Shown: positions 53,256-64,000 of the stretch, piece after piece
How the letters are laid out: each line of letters opens with the position of its first letter
Numbering within the stretch: the first letter of the stretch is position 1
DNA from: Populus alba
Taxonomy: Eukaryota; Streptophyta; Magnoliopsida; Malpighiales; Salicaceae
DNA: 64,000 bases
Assembly (NCBI RefSeq): GCF_005239225.2
Contig: NC_133289.1
Coordinates: 9,431,501 to 9,495,500, forward strand
Direction of reading: 5' to 3'
Made by a program: the position numbers and the translations under genes
The notes under the pieces: generated by a model
Databases searched by the model: none
Told to the model about the DNA's origin: nothing
What the model saw: the letters and a program-made list of their open reading frames with translations, nothing else

Positions 53256-56200
53256 CTAGTGAGAGGTCCCATCACCGCCTGGCAAATCTTGTGTGGGTTG
53301 AGCTGCGGGTGATGCCAGACCAGAAGTGCGCCAGCAAGTGGGGGCGCGTGGAGTTCGTGGAGATAGATTGACAAACTCCAAGGCCTGTACTCTAACCTCT
53401 AACGGGTAGTCAGCAACACACCCGATTCTTGGGCCAGCACCTGTTGACCACTTGAGAGAAATCTGATGCCCTAATTGGTATGATTTTGCTGCCTTCTTAG
53501 AATTGATTCTTTGCAGTATAGCCGTCTTGGGCACCTCAGCTCTCGGGCTCTGAAGGCCACCGGATAAGGTCCTTTTGTATTCACCTTTCTTCTCTGCTTG
53601 TTCAACTTCTGGCAATTCGGAGATTGGATCCTCCTTTATTTTGAGTTTAGGAGGCTCCAGGCTCCTTATAAGGTCAATCATCCTCCCACTTCCATTGTAT
53701 TTGCCATCGTCATAGGTGTCAGAATCTTCACTAGCCTTGTTTATCTGGAGCAAGAGGTAATTGAATTTGTGCCATGAATAACCGGGCCACTAACAGAAAC
53801 CAAAAACAATACTAGCAGACAAAATTCAAAAGGCTACATTCCCATGGCAAAGATGATCACAAGGATCATGACCAAATCACCTTTACAAGGACTTTTAAGT
53901 TGAATGCTTTTTAGAGTACACAAGACAAATGTAATTACCTGGACTTCATCAAGATTGACTCCATTATCGTTGAGAAAGGATAAAAAGCTTTTGAAGCTCT
54001 CTTCTGATGGTCGGTAGTGTCCACTATATGGAGAAATGGACTGCAATGTCAAAATCAATTATTCATCAATAAAAATAGTTAATCAGTAACATGACACATA
54101 TTGAAACCCTTTACTGAAACTTAGGTTGTGGTTGCGAACAGAACACCAGTACACATATGTAAACAAGTACGTAGAAGATGATGGCAAAGGAAAAACGATC
54201 CAGTATCCATATAGGGCCTACAGGTATCCCCATCAAATACAAATTCCAATGACTTACACACCATATTGAATTAATTAATTCATCTGACCACGATTTTAAA
54301 AAAGTTATAGAATTTTCATCACTTATTGATTTTCTACAGTGATTTCTTTTCTGTTGATGGTCAAATGAATGTCCATTTAGTACAAGTTCCTCCAGTTTGA
54401 GGTGCAGCCTGTAAAGAAAGAGACTGTTGATGTGCACAGCGTGAGCACACAACACAAGAACAGATGTTTAAACGCATGTGTATTCCCTCATAGCTTGAGG
54501 CCAACCAATATCAAAAGAAAATGGATGCCCCGCAAATGTCCAATATGCAGAAATTTAAAAGAACACAAAAGCACTACAAATCAGCCATGAGCCAATTTCG
54601 AAAGAAAAACACTACGGCTGGCAAAACACTAAGGAAGTCTGCATGACCTTTTTCAGATTATTTCTTAGGAGACATTAAGTGGCGAAAGGTTGGATTTGGT
54701 TGTACCTCTAGTGTGGACGAATCCTAATCTCTTGGAGATGAATTTTGGAACTTGGTCAGATAAAATACATGGATGGATGGCTACATAACATGTCTTCGGC
54801 AGGGACTCTTAAAAGTAGAAAAGAATACCAATTTCATGTTATACAATTACTTTATACACAAACACACAAGTTTTGAAGGAACATTCAATACCAAAAGTGC
54901 CACTATGACCAATTTTACAGTCAACGATGCCTTCCAATCCATACCTTAAGAATACCATGCTCTGCCATCAGCCTTCCAGCAGATACCGTAGCACCCCCAG
55001 CCAGGAAACTTGAATGATGGAACGTTCCCTTCCTTTTCTGCAAGGAACCAATGACGCATCAACTTTTCTTTTCTAGAATTAAGTAGGAGCACTGCAATTA
55101 TGGGAGAATTATAACAAAGCTTGCTCCTATCGATGAAACTCTTACCTCACCAGCATATAGTCTCTTAGAGGTGCTCATAACAAAGATCCACTTTGCCCCT
55201 GGAGTTGTATCAAGGAGATCTCCAGTTTGTTTGTGAATGATTTTGCCTTCAGAAATGATATACTCATAATGTTCTCTCTCTTGCTGGTTCAAAATCAAGT
55301 AGAAAATAGAAGGCAGCATGTTAGAACCGCACTCCTCGATATTACTATAGAATTTCTGTTCCAAGCAATAACTAATATGCAGATTGTTTGGAACCAAATC
55401 ACATGTTAAATTGAATTCAATTCATATATAGATTTGAATTCAATTCATTAACCTGTTAAAATTCTTATGTTTGGAATAAAATACCATACCACAGAATTGA
55501 ATTCAATTTTACTGTTTGGAATATCTATGGAAATGAATTGAATTTGCAATACTGACTATTTTGCTCTTAATGATAAGTGTGTAGTGGTTGAGTATGGGCG
55601 CCATACCGGTCCAAGATACTTGATGCATTGTTCTCGAAGCTTCGACTTTGGGCATTGTTTGAGATCAAGCTCTTTTCCATCTCCTACGTCCAACCTAAAT
55701 AGAGTACATTTGTAAACACGTTTAGCTATCAAATAAAGTTTCTACAACTATTAACACTAGTCACATATTGACATTGTTATGCCTCTAAAACTACTAAGAT
55801 AAAAACAAAATAAAATACTCCTACATTTAGGAAGAAGATGGGTATGAATTAATGTTCTATGAAATTTTGGGCACTGTCTGATTTTCACTCTATGGCTAAA
55901 TCTAAATAAGAAAATTATCAATGAAAGGAGTGGAATTAATTAATTAATTAATTAAAATAGCATGCAAATCCAATAGGAATAAACTTTTGAAATTGAAAAT
56001 TCATTTTTTACTACAAAAAGGAAATTATATAAATAAAAAAAACCCTGAAAAATCACATAGCTAGAGGTGAAAAGCAAAATAGGGTTACCAGTAAAAGAAC
56101 GGCTGACCAGAATCTGCCTTACACCATTCCTCATAATACAAATGCAAGACGTGCCCATATCGATGCCTTGGATCAATCTAATTATATCATAATATTAAAT

Positions 56201-56938
56201 ATTGTCAGCAAATTGAGAAAAAGAAAGAAAGAAGAACAGAATATCAGGTGTTCCCATATGAGAATATTATTAAGAGAAGAAAACGATATAATTACAGCTT
56301 CAATCCAATGTTGAAAAGCCAATTTTTGTGCTTTAACGTCCATGGCTAAACCCTTTCCCACCTGTCAAAGAAATAGTCGAAATATGATGTTAGAAAGAAA
56401 AAAGCAACAAAAAACAAAAGGCATCTAATTATTTAATAAAAATAAAAATAAACGAGCAGAGATGAAGGAAGAGACCCTAGAAGCATTCAAGCTAATACGG
56501 TTCCACCTCGAAGCCGCACTTTCTTGCATATTGAAGAAGGAAATGGTCCTATGATTCAGTCTAGCATAGTCTATAGCTTGCCACCTTTTAAAATTCATCA
56601 AACATTAATTAATTAAAATAAAATAAAATCTAGAGAAATTTTGATTTTTGAAGCACCAACAACAAAATTACTTGCCAGAGTTCTTCGGCGACGACTGCGG
56701 AGTCCGCTAACCTGCGCCGGGTGCGATAACCCCTGTAGACCTTCTGCAACTTGACAGCAGCAGCACTGTCCAAGCACGCGCCTCCAACTGGAGCTTCCGT
56801 ATCACAGGAATTGGTGACCTGGGCTTCCTCACTCAGCATTTCGAACCCCGGTGATTCATGAGTACGGAGATCGTGAGAAATGTCATTTCCATCAAGGGAG
56901 TAGGAGAAATGAGAGAGAGTTTGACTTTCAACCTCCAT
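53256..56938 (-). CDS. IQM3: IQ-motif calmodulin-binding protein, IQM3-like
   Basis: Nine exons: 56938-56676, 56584-56476, 56361-56296, 56177-56089, 55694-55607, 55283-55146, 55037-54945, 54040-53939, 53744-53256. They join in frame to 478 aa. The IQ motif ([19 protein letters not shown], about 62-80) binds calmodulin without calcium. The rest is the plant IQM domain: [20 protein letters not shown], the [17 protein letters not shown] segment, [26 protein letters not shown] (257-268), [31 protein letters not shown] and the C-terminal [19 protein letters not shown] block. The closest member I recall is IQM3. IQM proteins lack a proven enzyme activity; IQM1 acts with catalase in stomatal and salicylate responses, but roles for IQM3 are less clear. 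Intron 1 begins with GC (TG|GCAAGT), needed to restore [12 protein letters not shown]. The AUG at 56938 is the first after the likely TATA box; the upstream frame has no AUG. Confidence 0.95.
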
Positions 56939-57062
56939 AGAGCAGTTTTGTGGAAATGAAAACGGAATAATACTATCCTCTGCAGAAAGAATCTCACTCT
57001 CTCGCACTTGTGTTGGTCTCTTCCCTTCGTCTTCACAGATGCTTACAGGCTTATTGTGCGGT

Positions 57063-57070
57063 TTTATATA
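57063..57070 (-). promoter_or_regulatory. Probable TATA box of the IQM gene
   Basis: TATATAAA on the minus strand, 125-132 bases before the start codon. It predicts a start near 57035 and a leader of about 95 nt. It also shows that the open frame extending in phase up to 57142 is mostly promoter, not coding. Confidence 0.6.
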
Positions 57071-59454
57071 GACAATTAGATATACACAAAAAAATAATAA
57101 TGATACGACACCAAGACCAGGACTTTTTACCTTCGCTCTCACACAACCAATGAAATGTTATCATAGCAAAAAAGCTACTTTATTCTTAAAATCTTATAAT
57201 TTTACTACTGTGAATATGTATCTGATATATCAAATCAAATTAAAACTTAAAAATTAATTTAATTAATTAAATTTGATAAAATTGGATTGATTTTATGAGT
57301 TTAAAAAAATATAAAATTATATATTCTAGTAATCTTTACCTTAATATTTTTATTGTTTTAAATTTATATATTACAAAATTAGTGCAATTTGATAATCAAA
57401 GACTTGATTTTAACTATAATTATTATAATTTTTTAACAATACAAGTTATTTGTGGATTTTATTTTTGTAAAAATAAAATATATATTTATTCTTCACAAAT
57501 TCTTGTGTAAATTATTAATATATCAATTGATATATTAATCTGTTTTAGCTAGCAAATATATAGAATAAGAGTTGTCAATTGACATGCTTGATTTTTGAAG
57601 TAATTAATGTTAAATGATCTATTAAAATTTGAAAGGATTCATTTCTTGTAAATGACGAAGTAAATAGGTCGATTTATCCAAGAATTAGAGGAATCATTGT
57701 AAATAAAAATAAAGGTATTTGAATTTTTTCTATTGTTTATTTTATTTTTATTTTAATTGTGTTATATTGTTAACTACTACTTGATTGAAATTGTTAATAT
57801 ATAATTAGTTAAAATATTTTACTTACAATTTTACGATTCAAGTTTATATTATATATTTCGTATTGTGTCAAAAAAGTATTTTTGACATTCTTTATTGTAG
57901 CAGTTAAAATATTATTATATTCAAAGGAGAATCAAAATACAAGTTTGATTTTTACGAAATGCACTTGTTAAAAGGAATAATTATAAATCCTAAATGAGAT
58001 TAGTCTTGTTATATAAAATTGTGAAGATATCCGGGTTAGCACAAAAAAAAAAACTCTAACATAAAAAATTTAACAAAAACAAAATTAATTATTTACAAAA
58101 TTATTATTATTTTTTATTTAATAACTAAAAAAACCTATGTTTAAAGCTTCTACACTTGCTATTTTTTAGAAAATTACTGAACTTTAGGAGACCTGTATTT
58201 TTTATCCTCACTCCAAAACAAAAAAAATAACAAAAAAAATTAATTATTTATAAAATTATAATTATTTTTTTATTTAATAGCTAAAAAGCCTGTGTTAGTT
58301 TAAAATAATAAAAATACATGAAATTACCGTTGCAAATTTTTCTTTTAAAATAGAAGCTTTATTACAATCAAACATGTTTTTAAGTAAAAATTACAAAATT
58401 AGGTTTCTATAAATAAGTAACCCATGGGATACAATTTGAATTTTTTTTAGGATTTCCAATAAAATCTAAATAATTACGTTCCATGATTGTTTTAAAAAAG
58501 TTAATATAAGTGTTTAAGTTTAATTAAACATGCTTGAAGAAAAGTTAAAAAAAAAAAAATAGAGTCCTATAAACAATATTCCGTGACCTTTAAATTATGA
58601 TTTTTTATATAAGGTGTTTAGAAAACAAGACTAATTGCTTTCACACCACCGTTGTGTTTTTTTTTTTCAATTTGAGTTTGGAAAGAGGAGAAATTGATTT
58701 CTTAATAAGAGATATTGTTACTCAATTACATAGAGAATAAATATATTGTCTGGTTAAATTTTTTATATATAGAGAGAGAGATTTGTTCATTTTATTAGAT
58801 ATGAAAATTCTTGTTCATTTAAGATATAAATTGTAATTTTTTAAAGTATAGTGAGCAAGTGAGTTATCGACTAAATTATAGAATGTAAAATGTAATTTTT
58901 AAAAATATATATATTTTAAGACAAAAAAAAAAAGAAGAAGAAGATGTGATGGTGTTGTCAATGTATTTTTTAGTATAAAAAAGTCTGTAACCATTAAAAG
59001 AAAATGTAATATTTTATTTAATAAAATAAATATAGAATTACATGTAACTATAAATATTTAAAAATACCAATGTTAACTAAAAATCAAGTCAAAAAAATGC
59101 GAGATAAATGTAGGTTATAAAATTTAATCTCATGTCATGGGGATTCCTTTAAATTCTTATTTAATTATATTATAATTAAATATAATTTTTTTTTAAAAGT
59201 AATAATTTGAATTTGATTTGAACAAAAGGACATGTTAGTATAATTCTTACCTTTTTTTTCAATTTTATAATGAAGAAATATAGCATTTTGTCCTATTTTC
59301 TCAATTTAATAAAAGTCAAAAGAAACAGGAGGGTGCAAATTAACAGTAAAACGAATATTGGTCATCAATGCTTTCACAATGAATTCAGCACTCCTTTTTA
59401 GATTTTTCTTTAACATAGCTGATTGTTAGGTAAATTATCTTCAATGCATGTGTT

Positions 59455-59665
59455 TTCGGCAAATTTGATTTTACATTTTAAAAATATTTATGAAAAAAAT
59501 TATTATTATTTTATTTATTTTAAATTAATATTTTTTTAGATATTTTTAAATTATTTTGATGTGTCGATATCAAAAATTAATTTTAAAAAAATAAAAAAAT
59601 ATTATTAAATATATTTTTAAATAAAAAATATTTTCAAAAAAAACAACCATACACTACCAAACTAA
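59455..59665. repeat. AT-rich dispersed repeat, good copy
   Basis: Contains TTGATGTGTCGATATCAAAA, ATATTTTTAAATAAAAAATA and an end near AACAACCATACACTACCAAAC. One of the best-preserved copies in the window. Confidence 0.6.
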
Positions 59666-60539
59666 CAAGCTATTCAACCTAATCAGAACATAGTCCTCTC
59701 CTGTTTGTAGGCTGACAAACAGTCCTGTAGCTGACTCTTTTTAACCATTATTTTATTAAAACATCTTGATTTTTCTCCAAATCTCCTACTATGATGTTTT
59801 TTTTTTCTTCTAAGAAATTAAATTGTCAAAGTTACTATTGAAAGCTGGAAAAAAAATGGCAAAAAATATTAATATTCATTTTGATAGCAACCTTTTTATT
59901 TCTTTTGCATTTTGAAAACTATTAACAGATCCTTGTCTTGCCTTCCAATCCATTTCTCTTCTCTCCCGTCTCTCTCTGTTTTTTTTTTTTTTACGTGTAA
60001 TGACACCTTGAAATTAGAATTAGTACTAATCTCCTCTTATACGACTCCCAATATAATTATATCACTGGAAAAGCACGCGGGAGAAGAAAAAAGAAAAGAA
60101 AAGAAAACAAAAACCACTGAGACAGTGATGAAGACACAGACACAGCCAATGATGAGATAATATATCGTGAAAAGAATAAATGGACTGTCGAGAATCTCTA
60201 TTAAAAAAATCCCCAAAACATCCACAAATTAGGCATTTTGATTCAACGCCAAAAAGAAAGAAAACTAGACACGATTTCTAAGCACACGTGTTCTTTATGG
60301 TTCATGCTTTCTTTCTTGTCTCCTCCCTCCTTCGCAAACGAAGGGAGCAGGAAGAGGGGAGAAAATTGAATTTATGCGTCCTTAAACAGTAGGCAGCTAT
60401 CCCCTTCCTCTCTTCCCTCACCTCCATTGTTTTTTCTTCAAATTTAGGGCCAAAAATGTTACAATTCGGGGGTTGGAATGGCATTATAAGTAGACGAACG
60501 ATGCTAGGTTTTAGATAGTTTGGAATAATAATAATAATC

Positions 60540-60715
60540 ATTATTTTTTAAACATTTTTTTTTGTTGGAGATATATTAAAATGATTTTTTTATTTTTTTT
60601 TAAATTTATTTTTGATATCAATACATCAAAATAATTTAAAAATACAAAAAAAATATAAACTTTAAAGCAAAAATAAAATTTTTAAATTTTTAAAAACTTT
60701 GGTTAAAACACACAT
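60540..60715. repeat. AT-rich dispersed repeat, reverse copy
   Basis: The reverse complement of the family core appears as TTTTGATATCAATACATCAA followed by AATAATTTAAAAATAC. It lies about 1 kb from the forward copy at 59455-59665, forming a loose inverted pair. Confidence 0.55.
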
Positions 60716-63700
60716 AAATCCAAGTATAATTACATTAGATATGAGGAGCATATGAATTTTAATGAAAAAAGGTAATATAAAATAGAGGAGTTATCGCAAA
60801 CCTAAAATAATTAAATGAATAAAAATTTGGACTTTATTTGTTTTTAATGCGTTGATCTCGTAGATAAATTTGTTTTAAAAAATATAATTATAATATTTTT
60901 TAAAATATTTAAAAATATATATATATAACCATTAAAAAAAAACCAATTAATTGATGTTCATCCGGATTTGCGGTAGTTTGTCTTTGTCGGCTTATTTTGG
61001 CTGAAAGGTTAGCAAGATACTCCTGCTCGAAAATTGATGGTACGTGAGCACGTAAACGATACAAGATTTGCCATTTTCTATTGAAAAAGTCCGTCAATGA
61101 GAAGGACGTCATCCAACCATTCATGTATCACAATAAACGATTAAAATACAAAGCCAGTCTCGTTCAAATTTGGGAGCTGATCACCGTCAAGCTCTGACGT
61201 TTACCATCCTTTTTTATTGCGACTAGTGCCTTGCACATCAATATCAATATCAATAAATATAAATATAAAAATATTATAATTAATTTTAACAATATAAAAA
61301 GATTCAAGTCTTACCCGTTATTCCACCTAACGACAATGACAGTAATTTAACTGTGTATTTATAGTTGGAAAGACGAAAATATCTTTATTTTTAAAAGAAT
61401 TTTTATGACACGAGAGACAAAATCGTAATTTTACTGTCATAACTCACAATATATATAAATCTAGATCTACATTAAATAAATAAAAACATTTAACCCCTTT
61501 CCTTTTAGTTTATTTGTTATAGAAAAAAGGGATTGGCTTGATTTTAAAAATTATATTATCATTTTGGTATCTTTGTTAATTGAATACAACTACTAATAAT
61601 TAGTTTCTACGAATAAGAAGTTAATATAATTAATAATAATTAGTTTTATAAGAAAATAGGTATCAAGATTCTTATCCTAGTCATCATGAAGTTAATAAAA
61701 TATCAAGTTTGCAACTCTATATATATAGTTATGGATATAGTGGACCGTCGATTTTGTTTTCTGTTTTTTTTTTTTCTTTTTTATCAGCATTTAAAGGAAT
61801 TTATTTTGTCTATATACATGTTGTATCCATGTAAAAAACATGTCAGGAAAAAATGAATTTAAATTGACTATGGTTTCAGAATATTTATGGCGTTGAAACT
61901 TGAAAATACTTTTAATGCGATACATGCTTCTTTATGGTGATGAGTGGGAACGAATCACTCCACTTCCCGCCAAGTCAACGTCGCTGACGCCATGGTTTCA
62001 ACCTTTATTATTATAGCCTCTGCTATTTTATTTACTCGCCAAAAAATCTTGGTCGGTGACAATTCAAATATCTGTAGTTGGTCGGGGGCAGTCTGGCAAG
62101 CCAAGCTAGCAACATGCACTGTCAGTCTTTCTTCAATGTTTGCTCACCTAAAGCGTCCATGTCGTCGGTGGCGTGGCCACGTGATGTTATTTTTTTTTTT
62201 CACACTTGTGTATTTAAAATTATATTTTCTTAATTATAATTACTATTTATATTTCATTTCTTTCTATTTATTATTGTTATCGATTGCAGTTAGATAATTA
62301 CCTAAATGTCTAAAACATCAATGGTTTTTGATATGGTGCTGCTTCACTATTCATATATGAATAGTTGGACTCTTTATTCTTTTGTTTTTTTTTTGTTTTT
62401 TAATTTCTTTTTTTTTAATTCAGCCCCTCTCTAATCTAATTGGATGAAATTAATCTTGAAATTATAGTAGACCTGTAAAATTATTTGGTTATCATGATCC
62501 CAACAAACCAAATAATCAAGTTTAATGTTAAAATATTATATTCAATGAAAGTGTTTGAAGGTGGTGGTGGTTTTGGGTGCTCGTCTTATCAGAAATAATA
62601 CATATCATCCCCTTAATTAAAAAAAAGAAGAAGCAAGGCTGGGTTTGTGGATTTGGCTCTTTTTGTCTTTTTCTTTTTTCATTTGGGTTTATTTTTTAGC
62701 ACTTAAAAAAATTATCAAGCTGATTTACTTATTATTCAATTTTGACATGTTATTTAAATAATATTATAAGTTTTTATTTAAATTTTAATAATATATTTTT
62801 CAATTATTATGTATGTAAAACAAAAATAATAATATTAATAATAAGTCATTTTAAAAATCTATTTAGGAATTAAAAAAATGAAAATAAGAATTATTTTACC
62901 AAATTTATGATTTTTTTAGCTTTCAATCATGTATAAAATATGAAAATATTATTTTGATATTTTCTTAACTTGTTAATAGTGTTTTTGACAGAAATAATGA
63001 TTTCAGTTAAAAACCTTGCATTCTGAGATAAATAAGAGATACTTTTATAAAAAAAATTGATTTTACACTTGAGAGATTTATGTTTTATGCTTATTTAAAA
63101 TAATTTACATTTTTAACAACAAAAAAATTGTTCTATGAGTAGATAAAAATAATTTGAAAAATTATAGACAATATAAGATCAAATATCCTAACATGCATCT
63201 TTATCTTAGCTTTTTTAACTTAACCTTTTGTTTAAATCAACATATTTATTATTATTTATTGACATATAAAATTCTTCATTTATTTTATTAAACACATGTA
63301 TGAACCTTTTATTTTATAATGAAAAACTATCTTGATGGAAAAAATGTTTTCAAAACAACTATATTTTCAAATTTAATAATAATGCCAAATAATTTTTCGA
63401 GACTGGACATTTGTTTTACGTATAAATACATTTTGGTCATCCTATAACATAGCGTATATGTGCAAACTATTAACTAACTAAATTTTCTATTGAAAAGAAC
63501 TAAATATAACTATCTTTTAAATTTATATCTTTTGTATATTTTTGTAAAGAAGATGATTGATTTTCATTTATTTATTATGATTATTTCATAACTTGGGTTA
63601 TAATTTTAACACGTTAACTTAGGTTATCTCAAATCAATCTAATATGTTGTTATTTTAATATTAAAAAAATATATAATTTTAAAAAAAAATTTAGTCAAAT

Positions 63701-64000
63701 ATTATTTTCACGGGTTGTATAGGTTGTTTTTTTTATTAATAAAGTCAATTGGGTTATATCAAGTAAACCCTCATGCGTTTAATTTTTTTCTGGTTGGAAA
63801 AAAAATATTAGCAACATTTAAATATTTTTTTTACATTTAAGAAAAAGATAATTTGACTCACAGTAATTATTAGTACTAGTTGTATTAACTTCCCCTTTTT
63901 TATATATAACTTATTATTAGTTGTATTTCCTTTTCTATATTGAGCATATTACCTTTTCTAACTAATGACAAATAATTATTAAAAAAAAAACTAAAACTTA

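Larger units (their letters stand above)
57145..64000. other. AT-rich intergenic region
   Basis: Apart from dispersed repeat copies (59455-59665, 60540-60715, and a decayed fragment at 63590-63785), no gene, RNA or clear regulatory signal is supported. The block 61930-62200 is less AT-rich, with one GGCCACGTGATG, but its open frame starts at GTG and resembles no protein I know. Confidence 0.5.

Noticed and set aside
56939..57142. 68-codon in-frame extension of the IQM protein with a hydrophobic stretch
   Set aside because: No AUG in the extension, and a TATA box (57063-57070) lies inside it, so most of it is promoter.
61944..62297. 117-codon plus-strand frame
   Set aside because: Begins at GTG and ends in a Phe/Tyr/Leu-rich run from T-rich DNA; no family recognised.

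Overview
The window is nuclear DNA from a dicot plant. All six protein genes have plant-type GT-AG introns, long AT-rich gaps, and best family matches among plant-only or plant-expanded families. An AT-rich dispersed repeat recurs about ten times and looks like one I associate with Salicaceae. Together with the gene sequences this suggests poplar or a close relative, but no search was run, so the genus is an inference.

Layout: 1-8040 has no supported gene. 8507-11539 (+) is a SCARECROW (SCR) GRAS regulator with one intron. 11540-16680 is repeat-rich and holds a short TRIM-like retroelement remnant. 17800-23246 (-) is GAUT7, the Golgi anchor of the pectin homogalacturonan synthase. 23250-31480 is repeat-rich with several decayed tandem arrays. 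31489-36793 (-) is a 19-exon LRR receptor kinase of the HPCA1/CARD1 group. 36800-41790 has no recognised gene. 41843-46218 (+) is a subtilase close to SBT4.14/XSP1. It converges on 47273-49983 (-), a non-canonical bZIP factor with Ile at the invariant basic position and a DLNxxP motif. 53256-56938 (-) is a calmodulin-binding IQM protein (IQM3-like). 57150-64000 has no supported gene.

I rebuilt all six genes exon by exon from splice sites. Every exon joins in frame and each model closes to a whole number of codons: SCR 847 aa, GAUT7 614 aa, receptor kinase 971 aa, subtilase 738 aa, bZIP 485 aa, IQM 478 aa. None shows a frameshift or internal stop. This is an ordinary single-gene plant layout, not an operon or cluster. 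GAUT7 and the XSP1-like subtilase both fit cell-wall or xylem biology and SCR fits radial patterning, but nothing in the sequence ties them together functionally.

I found no convincing new multi-gene system. The points most worth a second look are the bZIP (altered basic region, repression motif and ABRE/G-box-rich promoter), the single overlapping upstream ORF at the SCR start, the altered cysteine spacing in the HPCA1-like receptor, the six-alanine run beside the subtilase active-site serine, a GC-AG intron in the IQM gene, and several tandem duplications.
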